Origin: Sinomonas notoginsengisoli
GTDB lineage: Bacteria; Actinomycetota; Actinomycetes; Actinomycetales; Micrococcaceae
Length of the DNA stretch: 64,000 bases
Direction of reading: 5' to 3'
NCBI RefSeq assembly: GCF_021554725.1
Contig: NZ_JAIZDP010000004.1
Span: 1 to 64,000 of the forward strand
Shown here piece by piece: positions 1 to 8,230 of the stretch. Position 1 is the first letter of the stretch; each line of letters begins with the position of its first letter. The notes below the pieces were generated by a model that saw nothing but the letters and a program-made list of their open reading frames with translations, did not search any database and was not told the DNA's origin. The translations under genes were made by a program, and so were the position numbers.

Positions 1-111
1 CGCTCGGATTCGCGGAGTCAAACCGGCCGTTCAGTCGGCCACATCTGACCCTGGGATCTTCGAGCTCTGGCGCCATGAGGGAGTGAATCCCCGCCCTTGG
101 CGCGGGACAAA

Positions 112-141
112 ACTATACCACCGTCGGACCGGGATCACCAA
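112..141 (-). promoter_or_regulatory. candidate promoter firing out of the window's left edge
   Basis: On the minus strand there is a TTGGTG hexamer, an 18-nt spacer and a near-consensus TATAGT -10 element. It would transcribe toward position 1. No gene that it would serve is visible inside the window. Otherwise I see no gene in 1-251. Confidence 0.35.
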
Positions 142-202
142 CACACCCCGGTGACGGCAAGAGAGCCCCTGCCTCCGAGGGGTGCCCCCACGAGAACGGG
201 GC

Positions 203-232
203 GGCGACCTGGATCGCACGATCCAGATCGCC
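203..232 (-). terminator. hairpin downstream of the maltokinase-glgB gene
   Basis: A 13-bp stem (203-215 with 220-232, one G-U type pair) closes a 4-nt loop just 20 nt past the stop codon of the fusion gene. There is no long U tract, which is common for GC-rich actinobacterial terminators. Confidence 0.55.
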
Positions 233-251
233 GTCCCGTCGAGCAGGCTGC

Positions 252-3200
252 CTACTCGGGCTCGTCGCCGTCGGTATCGGGGACCAGGTAGACGACGCCA
301 AGCGGGGGCAGGGTCAGCACGGCAGAGGCCGACTTGCCGTCCCACTCCCGCGCCTCAGCCATGACCAGGCCGCCATTGGTCACACCCGAACCTCCGAACT
401 CGCTGGCATCGGTGTTGACCAGCTCACGCCATCGTCCCGTGAGCGGCAGTCCCACCGTGTAGTCGATGTGCGGGTCACCCGCGAAGTTGGCGATGCACAC
501 GAGCGGGGTCTCGTCCTCGGACCACCGGATGAACGAGATGACGTTGCGGTCGGCGTCGTCACCCCGGATCCACTCGTAGCCGGAAGGCTCGTTGTCCTTC
601 TCGTACAGCGCAGGCGTGGCACGGTATGCAGCATTGAGTTCGCGGATGAGGTTCTGCAGACCCTTGTGGGGCTCCAAGTCCGCCATCCACCACTCGAGTC
701 CGTGCTCCTGGTTCCACTCCCCCTCCTGGCCGAACTCGCATCCCATGAAGATGAGCTGCTTGCCGGGGTGAGCCCACTGGAACGCGTAGAAGGCACGGAG
801 GCTCGCCAGCTGCTTCCACCGGTCGCCGGGCATCTTGCGCAGCATGGAGCCCTTGCCATGGACTACCTCGTCATGGCTGATCGGCAGAAGGAAGTTCTCA
901 CTGAACGCGTACACGATCGAGAACGTCATCTTGTTGTGGTGCCACTTGCGATTGACCGGGTCCTCTTCCATGTACTGGAGCGAATCGTGCATCCAGCCCA
1001 TGTTCCATTTGAGCCCAAATCCAAGCCCGTTGAGCGAGGTCGGCTTCGTGACGCCGGGAAATGCGGTGGACTCCTCTGCGATGGTGACTATTCCCGGATT
1101 GCGCTTGTAGGCCGTGGCGTTGGTCTCCTGAAGGAAGGAAATGGCCTCGAGGTTCTCGCGGCCCCCGTACTGGTTAGGCCTCCACTGGCCTTCCTCGCGC
1201 GAGTAGTCGAGGTAGAGCATCGACGCCACGGCATCCACACGCAACCCATCGATGTGGAACTCCTCAAGCCAGTACAGGGCGTTGGCCACGAGGAAGTTGC
1301 GCACCTCGGTGCGGCCGAAGTTGAAGATGAGCGTTCCCCAGTCGGGGTGCTCGCCTAGCTGCGGGTCCTCGTGCTCGTAAAGCGGCTGGCCGTCGAAGTT
1401 GGCGAGCGCCCACTCGTCCTTGGGGAAGTGCGCGGGCACCCAGTCGACGATCACCCCGATGCCGGCCTGATGGAGGCTGTCGACGAGGAAGCGGAAGTCG
1501 TCCGGATGGCCGAAGCGCGAGCTGGGCGCGTAGTACGAGGTGACCTGGTAGCCCCACGATCCACCGAAAGGGTGCTCGGCAACAGGCATGAACTCGACAT
1601 GCGTGAAGCCCATCGACGTCACGTACTCGACAAGCTGCTCGGCGAGTTCCCGATACCCGAGCCCGAGACGCCACGAACCGAGATGCACTTCATACACGCT
1701 CATAGGGGAGCTGTGCGAATCGGCCTTGGCGCGCGCGGCCATCCAGGCGTCGTCCTTGAACGCGTATCGCGACTCAACAACCCGCGAGGCCGTGCGCGGC
1801 GGTACCTCTGTGCCGAAGGCCATCGGATCGGCGCGCTCGACCCACTGGCCGTGCCGCGTGAGGATCCCGAACTTGTAGCACATCCCTGCTACTACGCCCG
1901 GGATGAAGATCTCCCACACCCCTGAGGAGCCAAGGCTGCGCATGGCATGCTCACGCCCGTCCCAGCCGTTGAAGTCGCCCTTGACCTGCACCGCCTGGGC
2001 ATTGGGTGCCCAGACCTTGAAGGACGTCCCTTCGACGTCACCGAGAACCGAATGGTGCCGCTCGACGTGTGCCCCGAGCACACGCCACAGCTCCTCGTGG
2101 CGACCCTCCCCGATGAGATGGAGATCGAGCTCCCCGATGCTGGGCATATAGCGATAGGGGTCATCGACGGTGACGAGATGTCCTTCTCCGTACTCGACCT
2201 CGAGGCGGTAATCGGGCACATGGCCGGACTCCGACTCGGGCGCCGTGCCCACCCACACTCCATGCGCCTCATGGGCCAGCGGAACACGACCGGCCGCGGT
2301 GAGTGCCGTCACACTTGTCGCGAGGTGCTTGAGGGCACGGATGGTCACCGTTCCCTCGCCGTCGAGGTGCGCGCCGAGGATGGCATGGGGCGCATGGAAC
2401 GCGCCGGCTGCAATCTTCGCCAGAACGTCACGGTCTACCGGGATCGGATCCTCCTCCCCCGCACCCGGCAGGGTGTGTTCAGGGGCATCCACGGAACCCC
2501 CGGCCAGGTCCGGTGCTGGGACCGCGCCACCGTGCTCGGCGCCCCCCAGGCCTGGCACGCCTCCCTCCGTTGGGCGGCTCCCCGTTCCCGCTGCATGTTC
2601 TCCGTGTGCCACGTACGTCTCCTCTCCGGGCGGTGATCCCACCGCCCCGACCTCTACCCCGCCCGGCGCCTTCCCAAGCGCACCGGTGAAGCTCTCTCCT
2701 GATGGAACCCAAGTCGCGTCGGGGAGCCAGTCGCCGAGCGCGGTCCGCGCCGCGCGAAGGGGGATCTCGGCCCACGCGGGCCGATTCCGTTCCTCGTAGG
2801 AAACCTCGTACAGCGCCTTGTCGAGCCACAGCGCAGCGAAGAGAGCGGTCCCGAACGGGCTGTCTCCCCCTGCCACAGACGAGTAGCCGTCCCAGTAGGC
2901 CTGCCCTGCCGCCTCTGCCCAGCCGTCCGGCACACGCGCCGCCGGGTCTGTGCGACGGGCCGCACCGGCCGCATAGTCGAACGAACGCAGCATGCCCACC
3001 ACGTCGCGGAGGACGACATCCGGGTGGCTCCGTTCGGCGACCGGGCGGAGCGGTTCACCCTCGAAGTCGAGGATGGCGAATGGACGCTCGCGGTGCGCGA
3101 AATGGAGAATCTGGCCGAGGTGCAGGTCGCCGTGGATCCGCTGGACCGCGAGCCCTCCCTCCCGGGGGCCGGCGAGCGAGGCCAGGAGGCGCTCGAGCGC

Positions 3201-4112
3201 CTCGTCGGGCACGGCAACGCTCGTGCGGACCTCACCCCATGCCTCGCGCAGTCGCTGAGAAAGCCGCTCAACGAAGGCCTCGGCCTCCGCGCCACCGAGC
3301 GTCTTCGTTCCGAGGGTCTGCGCCAGTGCCGTATGGATGCGCGCAGTGGCCGCACCGAGCCCGCGGGCCTCAGACGAGAAGTCTCGGCCCTCAACCGCCG
3401 CATCCAGCGCTACGCGCCACATGTCCGCGCCCCCGCTGAGGAATTCGTGGGCCACGGCGAGTTGACCGCTCACGCTCTCTCCCGACGGCGAGCGCCACTG
3501 GGCATCCACCCAGCCGAGCGCCGTCGGGGCGTCTCTCGTATGGGCGCGGGCCAGGGCGGCTCCGAGTTCCACCTCAGGGTTGAGGCCTTTTGCCATCTGG
3601 CGGAAGACCTTGACCATCGCGTCACCGGACGCCGAGCGGACGATGATCGAGGAGTTGGACTGCTCGCCGCGCAGCACCGATGCCGTGAGTTGGCCCGACG
3701 GAAGCGACCCCTGGCCGCTCGAGGCGCCGGTCGCCGTCGTGCTTTCGCCGTCGACCTGAGCGCGGCGTGCCATGAGGCCCAGCAGCGCGTCGGCGAAGGC
3801 GGGCTCGTGCACTGCGTCGTAAACCCAGAGGGCACGGCCGGCAATGCGGGCACGCCCCACCAAGGCTGCTTCGCCGCCCGCGAGGGGCCCATCGCGCAAG
3901 CTCAGCGGGACATTCAGCACGCTCTCGAGGCGCCCTGCCCGTACGAGCACGAACCGCACCTCGAGACGCGGGCCTCCTTCCGGGCCGGGAAGCTCGAACC
4001 GGCCCGCCGGGGCGAACTGGACCTCGCGGCCCTTGGCGGGGAACCAGCGCTGGCCCGGGAGCCAGTGTTCGAGCAGTGCCTCCAGCGAGGGGAACAGGGA
4101 CGTGTCCGTCAT
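252..4112 (-). CDS. glgB: fused maltokinase (Pep2/Mak) - 1,4-alpha-glucan branching enzyme (GlgB)
   Basis: 1286-residue two-enzyme fusion. The first ~460 residues are a maltokinase, which makes maltose-1-phosphate from maltose and ATP; its kinase-like core shows RIHGDLHLGQ and ILDFEGEP. A Gly/Pro/Ala-rich linker of about 100 residues follows. The last ~730 residues are a GH13 branching enzyme with an N-terminal beta-sandwich (KVWAPNAQAVQVKGDFNGWD), catalytic regions DGLRVDAVASM and IAEESTAFPG, and SHDEVVHGKGS. The start is the ATG at 4112, whose ATGA overlaps the treS stop, implying translational coupling; the open frame continues upstream only as treS antiframe. Last gene of glgE-treS-mak-glgB. 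In many actinobacteria maltokinase is separate or fused to TreS, so fusion to GlgB is notable. Both functions are well supported. Confidence 0.95.
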   Translation of the reverse strand: MTDTSLFPSLEALLEHWLPGQRWFPAKGREVQFAPAGRFELPGPEGGPRLEVRFVLVRAGRLESVLNVPLSLRDGPLAGGEAALVGRARIAGRALWVYDAVHEPAFADALLGLMARRAQVDGESTTATGASSGQGSLPSGQLTASVLRGEQSNSSIIVRSASGDAMVKVFRQMAKGLNPEVELGAALARAHTRDAPTALGWVDAQWRSPSGESVSGQLAVAHEFLSGGADMWRVALDAAVEGRDFSSEARGLGAATARIHTALAQTLGTKTLGGAEAEAFVERLSQRLREAWGEVRTSVAVPDEALERLLASLAGPREGGLAVQRIHGDLHLGQILHFAHRERPFAILDFEGEPLRPVAERSHPDVVLRDVVGMLRSFDYAAGAARRTDPAARVPDGWAEAAGQAYWDGYSSVAGGDSPFGTALFAALWLDKALYEVSYEERNRPAWAEIPLRAARTALGDWLPDATWVPSGESFTGALGKAPGGVEVGAVGSPPGEETYVAHGEHAAGTGSRPTEGGVPGLGGAEHGGAVPAPDLAGGSVDAPEHTLPGAGEEDPIPVDRDVLAKIAAGAFHAPHAILGAHLDGEGTVTIRALKHLATSVTALTAAGRVPLAHEAHGVWVGTAPESESGHVPDYRLEVEYGEGHLVTVDDPYRYMPSIGELDLHLIGEGRHEELWRVLGAHVERHHSVLGDVEGTSFKVWAPNAQAVQVKGDFNGWDGREHAMRSLGSSGVWEIFIPGVVAGMCYKFGILTRHGQWVERADPMAFGTEVPPRTASRVVESRYAFKDDAWMAARAKADSHSSPMSVYEVHLGSWRLGLGYRELAEQLVEYVTSMGFTHVEFMPVAEHPFGGSWGYQVTSYYAPSSRFGHPDDFRFLVDSLHQAGIGVIVDWVPAHFPKDEWALANFDGQPLYEHEDPQLGEHPDWGTLIFNFGRTEVRNFLVANALYWLEEFHIDGLRVDAVASMLYLDYSREEGQWRPNQYGGRENLEAISFLQETNATAYKRNPGIVTIAEESTAFPGVTKPTSLNGLGFGLKWNMGWMHDSLQYMEEDPVNRKWHHNKMTFSIVYAFSENFLLPISHDEVVHGKGSMLRKMPGDRWKQLASLRAFYAFQWAHPGKQLIFMGCEFGQEGEWNQEHGLEWWMADLEPHKGLQNLIRELNAAYRATPALYEKDNEPSGYEWIRGDDADRNVISFIRWSEDETPLVCIANFAGDPHIDYTVGLPLTGRWRELVNTDASEFGGSGVTNGGLVMAEAREWDGKSASAVLTLPPLGVVYLVPDTDGDEPE

Positions 4113-5905
4113 TCGCTCAGCTCCCCCGGTAGGGGCGTTGGCACAATGACCGGCAGTGCCGTGGTCAGGGGGCTCGTCGGGACGGACGCAGCGTTGCGGA
4201 TCCTCAGCCAGAAGTACCCGTGGGCGCCGAGGGTCACATGGAACCGGCCGTCCTGGCCCACCTGCGAGAAAGGCTCGCCACCGAAGACGTCGCGCAGACC
4301 GCGTCCCGCGTACTCCCCGAGGTCCAAGTCCGTCGCGACCGGATGGCCCGCCAGGTTGAAGACGCACAGGATGGCCTCGCCGCGCTGCTCCTGGGCCACG
4401 CTGTCCGGCATCTCCCGCACATAGGCGAGGACCCTCTCGCTGTCCGTCGGAACGTTCCGGTAGCCGCCGAGCCCGAACACGGGGTGGGCGCGCCGGACCC
4501 CGAGGATGTTCCTCATCCAGCGCAGCAGGCTCCCGGAATGCGCCATCTCCGCCTCGACGTTGGCCATGGCGTAGTTGTAGACGAGGGACTGGATCGTGGG
4601 CAGGTAGAGCTTGCCGGGGTCCGCGGTCGAGAAACCGGCGTTGCGGTCAGGGTTCCACTGCATCGGCGTACGGACGGCATCGCGGTCGTCCAGCCAGATG
4701 TTGTCTCCCATCCCGATCTCGTCGCCGTAGTACAGGAACGGGCTGCCCGGCAGCGAGAGGAGGAGCGCGTTGATCAGTTCGATCTCCGCCCGCGAGTTGT
4801 CCAGGAGGGACGCGAGCCTCCGGCGAATGCCGACGTTCGCGCGCATGCGCGGATCCGACGCGTACCAGCCGAGCATGGCCTCGCGTTCCTCGACCGTGAC
4901 CATCTCGAGCGTGAGCTCATCATGGTTGCGCAGGAACGTACCCCACTGGGCGCCTCCAGGAATGGCCGGGGTGTCCACCATCGTGTCGATGATCGGCTGG
5001 GCCCGCTGGTCCCTCAGCGCGTAGTAGAGCCGCGGCATGATCGGAAAGTGGAAGGCCATGTGGCACTCGGGTGCCTCATCGGTGCCGAAGTACTCGACCA
5101 CCTCGTGCGGCGGCTGGTTGGCCTCGGCGATGATGATGCGCCCGGGGTACTTCTGGTCCATGAACTCCCGCAGCTTGGCGAGGAATACGTGGGTCGCGGG
5201 AAGGTTCTCGCAGTTGGTGCCCTCAGCCGCGTAGAGGTACGGGACCGCGTCGGCCCGAATGCCGTCCACTCCCTGGTCAAGCCAGAACTGCACGACGGCG
5301 ACGATCGCCTCCTGGACCTTCGGGTTCTCATAGTTCAGGTCGGGCTGGTGGCTGAAGAAGCGATGCCAGAAGAACTGCCGCCGAATCGGATCGAAGGTCC
5401 AGTTGGACTCCTCCGTGTCGATGAAGATGATGCGGGCGTCCTGGTACTTCTCGTCAGTGTCGCTCCACATGTAGAAGTCGCCGTACGGCCCCTCGGGATC
5501 CCGGCGAGACTCCTGGAACCAGCGGTGCTGGTCAGAGGTGTGGTTCAAGGGGAGGTCGATGATGATCCGCACGCCGCGGGCATGCGCCTCAGCCACGAGG
5601 CGCTGGAAGTCGCTGATCGAGCCGAACTCAGGCAGGACCGACTCATAGTCCGCGACATCGTAGCCGCCGTCGCGGAGCGGCGACTCGAAGAACGGCGGGA
5701 GCCACAGGCAGTCAACCCCGAGCCACTGGAGGTAGTCCAGACGGTCGATGAGCCCCTGGATGTCTCCGGACCCGTCGCCGTTCGCGTCGTTGAACGCACG
5801 CACCAGCACCTCATAGAAAACGGCCTTCTTGTACCAGGCGGTGTCGTGCCTGAGGCCGGGGGCGTTGACATTGAAATTCGGCTGTGCCTGCTGGCCGATG
5901 TTCAT
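4109..5905 (-). CDS. treS: trehalose synthase (maltose alpha-D-glucosyltransferase)
   Basis: 598-residue GH13 enzyme interconverting trehalose and maltose, the entry step of the GlgE pathway. Visible signatures: an N-terminal YKKAVFYEVLVRAFND segment, GIRADAVPYLY with nucleophile Asp about residue 219, IIAEANQPPHE with the acid/base Glu, and RNHDELT. Length is normal for stand-alone TreS; no maltokinase domain is attached because that domain is fused to the downstream GlgB. The ATG at 5905 is preceded by AAGGAGA at about 11 nt. The stop overlaps the next start by 4 nt, and glgE lies 77 nt upstream, so the three genes form one operon. Confidence 0.96.
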   Translation of the reverse strand: MNIGQQAQPNFNVNAPGLRHDTAWYKKAVFYEVLVRAFNDANGDGSGDIQGLIDRLDYLQWLGVDCLWLPPFFESPLRDGGYDVADYESVLPEFGSISDFQRLVAEAHARGVRIIIDLPLNHTSDQHRWFQESRRDPEGPYGDFYMWSDTDEKYQDARIIFIDTEESNWTFDPIRRQFFWHRFFSHQPDLNYENPKVQEAIVAVVQFWLDQGVDGIRADAVPYLYAAEGTNCENLPATHVFLAKLREFMDQKYPGRIIIAEANQPPHEVVEYFGTDEAPECHMAFHFPIMPRLYYALRDQRAQPIIDTMVDTPAIPGGAQWGTFLRNHDELTLEMVTVEEREAMLGWYASDPRMRANVGIRRRLASLLDNSRAEIELINALLLSLPGSPFLYYGDEIGMGDNIWLDDRDAVRTPMQWNPDRNAGFSTADPGKLYLPTIQSLVYNYAMANVEAEMAHSGSLLRWMRNILGVRRAHPVFGLGGYRNVPTDSERVLAYVREMPDSVAQEQRGEAILCVFNLAGHPVATDLDLGEYAGRGLRDVFGGEPFSQVGQDGRFHVTLGAHGYFWLRIRNAASVPTSPLTTALPVIVPTPLPGELSE

Positions 5906-5982
5906 GGGCGAGGTAGTCTCCTTCGCGGCGGGGACACGCTGGTTCAGGTCTAGGCCACGTTAGCGCGGCGCCACGGAACCGG

Positions 5983-8010
5983 CTAGCGACGTACGTGGAG
6001 AACGTGTGCGGGCTCGACGTGGGCGTCGAGCCGCACGTAGTTGTGCTCGCCCCACTGCCAGGACTGGCCGGAGAGGAGGTCGTCGACGCGGAAACGGCCC
6101 TCGAGGTCGAACAGCTCGGGCTCGAGGTCGAGCGCGGCGAGATCGAGGTTGACCGTGCTCTCGCGAGCCGAATGAGGATCGACATTCACCACAACGATGA
6201 TCGTGTCCTTCGTCCCGTCCGGCAGCACCTTGTGCTTGGAGTACACCACGGTGGAGTCGTCGGTGCTCGAGTGCAGCGTCAGGTTCTGCAGGTCCATGAG
6301 CGCAGGGTGGGCGCGGCGGATCTCGTTCAGCCGCGTGATGTACGGCGCCAGGGAACGCCCAGCGGCCTCCTCGCCAGCCCAGTCGCGCTGCTTGTACTCG
6401 TACTTCTCGTTGTCGATGTACTCCTCGGCCCCCGGCCTGGCCACGTGCTCGATGAGCTCGTAACCGGCGTACACGCCCCAGAGGGGGCTCGCGGTCGAGG
6501 CGAGGACGGCCCGCGCTTTGAACGCCGGCTTGCCCCCGAACTGCAGGTACTCGGTGAGGATGTCCGGCGTGTTCACGAACAGGTTGGGCCGGTAGAACGC
6601 GGCCCACTCCTTCGAGATCATGGTGAGGAACTCCTCGAGCTCCTCCCGTGTGTTCCGCCAGGTGAAGTAGCTGTAGGACTGTTGGAATCCCGCCCGGCCG
6701 AGGGCCTTCATCATCGCCGGGCGGGTGAAGGCTTCGGCGAGGAACACGACTTCCGGGTTCTTCTTGGCCACCCTGCCCAGGAGCCACTCCCAGAACCACA
6801 CAGGCTTGGTGTGCGGATTGTCCACGCGGAAAATCTTCACGCCATGGTCGATCCACAGGTTCACGATCCGCAGGATCTCCCTCGACAGGCCCTCGGGATC
6901 GTTGTCGAAGTTGAGCGGATAGATGTCCTGGTATTTCTTGGGCGGGTTCTCGGCGTAGGCGATCGAGCCGTCAACGCGCTTGGTGAACCACTCGGGATGC
7001 GTCCTGACCCAGGGATGGTCCGGGGAGGCCTGCAGGGCGAGGTCGATCGCGACCTCGAGGCCGAGCTCCTCGGCGCGGGATACGAACGCGTCGAAGTCGC
7101 CGAAGGTGCCGAGGTCCGGGTGGATCGCATCGTGGCCGCCCTCAGCGGCGCCGATCGCCCACGGCGAACCCGGGTCACCCGGGCCGGCGTTGAGAGTGTT
7201 GTTCGGCCCCTTGCGGAACGCGCGGCCGATCGGGTGGATCGGAGGCAGGTAGATGACGTCGAAGCCCATTTCGGCGACCCCGGGAAGCCGCTCGGCCGCG
7301 GTCCGGAGAGTGCCGGAGGTCCACTCACCGGTCTCGACATTGCGCACTGCGCCCTCAGAGCGGGGGAAGAACTCGTACCACGCACCGCGCCCCGCGCGCT
7401 CGCGCTCCACCAGGAGCGGGAAGTGCTCGCTCTCGGTGACGAGGTCGCGGATCGGGAGGCGGTCGACGGCGGCACGCACCACCTCGCTCTCGCCTGCCGC
7501 AAAGCGCTCCTCGGCGCTGTGAGACGCGTCCGCGAGGGCATAGGAGGCCGCGCGGAAGGTGCCGCGGTCAGCGTCGGTGCGTGCGTCGTCGTCGGCCGCT
7601 TCCGCCAACAGTGCGGCGCCCTCGGCGAGCATCAGCTCGACATCAATGCCTGCGGGAATCTTGATCGCGGCGTTGTGGTGCCAGGTGCCGTAGCGGTCAT
7701 GCCACGCCTCGATCGTGAACGTCCAGGCACCTTCCTTGGTGGGCGTCAGGACGCCATGCCAGCGGTCCAGGCCTGTGCCGAGCTCCGAGAGCCGGACGCG
7801 CTGCTTCTCCTTGCCCCGGGGCGAGTACAGCACGGCGCTCACCCCGAGCGCATCATGGCCCTCGCGGAACGCGGTGGCCCCGACGTCGATTCCCTCACCC
7901 ACCACTGCCTTGGCGGGGAAGGCGCCGCCCTCCACCACGGGTGAGACGTCGGTGATGGGGAAGCGGCCGAATCGCAGCTTGCCGGGGATGGTCGGCTCGA
8001 GAGCGGGCAC
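5983..8010 (-). CDS. glgE: alpha-1,4-glucan:maltose-1-phosphate maltosyltransferase
   Basis: 675-residue GH13_3 enzyme that extends alpha-glucan with maltosyl units from maltose-1-phosphate. The GTG at 8010 is chosen: it follows an AAAGGA motif at about 8 nt and gives the usual GlgE N-terminus (PGKLRFGRFPITDVSP); the frame is open ~200 codons further but that part does not resemble the family. Catalytic nucleophile is Asp397 in FRVDNPHTKP; acid/base is Glu426 in LAEAFTRP, in positions comparable to characterised Streptomyces GlgE. N-terminal beta-sandwich (~1-110), then helical and catalytic domains. First gene of the operon glgE-treS-mak-glgB, divergent from glgP. Confidence 0.96.
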   Translation of the reverse strand: MPALEPTIPGKLRFGRFPITDVSPVVEGGAFPAKAVVGEGIDVGATAFREGHDALGVSAVLYSPRGKEKQRVRLSELGTGLDRWHGVLTPTKEGAWTFTIEAWHDRYGTWHHNAAIKIPAGIDVELMLAEGAALLAEAADDDARTDADRGTFRAASYALADASHSAEERFAAGESEVVRAAVDRLPIRDLVTESEHFPLLVERERAGRGAWYEFFPRSEGAVRNVETGEWTSGTLRTAAERLPGVAEMGFDVIYLPPIHPIGRAFRKGPNNTLNAGPGDPGSPWAIGAAEGGHDAIHPDLGTFGDFDAFVSRAEELGLEVAIDLALQASPDHPWVRTHPEWFTKRVDGSIAYAENPPKKYQDIYPLNFDNDPEGLSREILRIVNLWIDHGVKIFRVDNPHTKPVWFWEWLLGRVAKKNPEVVFLAEAFTRPAMMKALGRAGFQQSYSYFTWRNTREELEEFLTMISKEWAAFYRPNLFVNTPDILTEYLQFGGKPAFKARAVLASTASPLWGVYAGYELIEHVARPGAEEYIDNEKYEYKQRDWAGEEAAGRSLAPYITRLNEIRRAHPALMDLQNLTLHSSTDDSTVVYSKHKVLPDGTKDTIIVVVNVDPHSARESTVNLDLAALDLEPELFDLEGRFRVDDLLSGQSWQWGEHNYVRLDAHVEPAHVLHVRR

Positions 8011-8191
8011 AGGTGGTCCTTTCGCAGTGCGGGGCGTGGGGCGGGTCTTCTCTCGCGAGGCCCCCTGTCCATCCGTCACGATAGCCCGGGGCGGAGCCGA
8101 TTGCGAAGGAGGCGACGTCGGCGCCAACGTAGTCAGCGTGGGGATCAACCGGCGTGTTGGGTGCAGTTCACCGGCGCGTAACGCGACGCAC

Positions 8192-8230
8192 TTCATCGGC
8201 ACGCGCGGCTCGACTAGTGTGGCGCACGTG
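8192..8230 (+). promoter_or_regulatory. leaderless promoter of glgP
   Basis: TTCATC (8192-8197), 17-nt spacer, TAGTGT (8215-8220), then 7 nt to the GTG at 8228. No Shine-Dalgarno is visible upstream of that GTG, so transcription probably starts at the start codon. The intergenic region 8011-8227 also must hold the glgE promoter. Confidence 0.5.

Noticed and set aside
1-251. Possible gene on either strand at the left edge
   Set aside because: Open frames here are short or run into the glgB antiframe; no start context or domain is visible.
4220-5953. 577-codon open frame antisense to treS, and a similar one (5995-7944) antisense to glgE
   Set aside because: High GC suppresses stops on the opposite strand. 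The encoded sequences are low-complexity Arg/Val/Leu/Gly runs with no domain, while the minus strand encodes clear enzymes.
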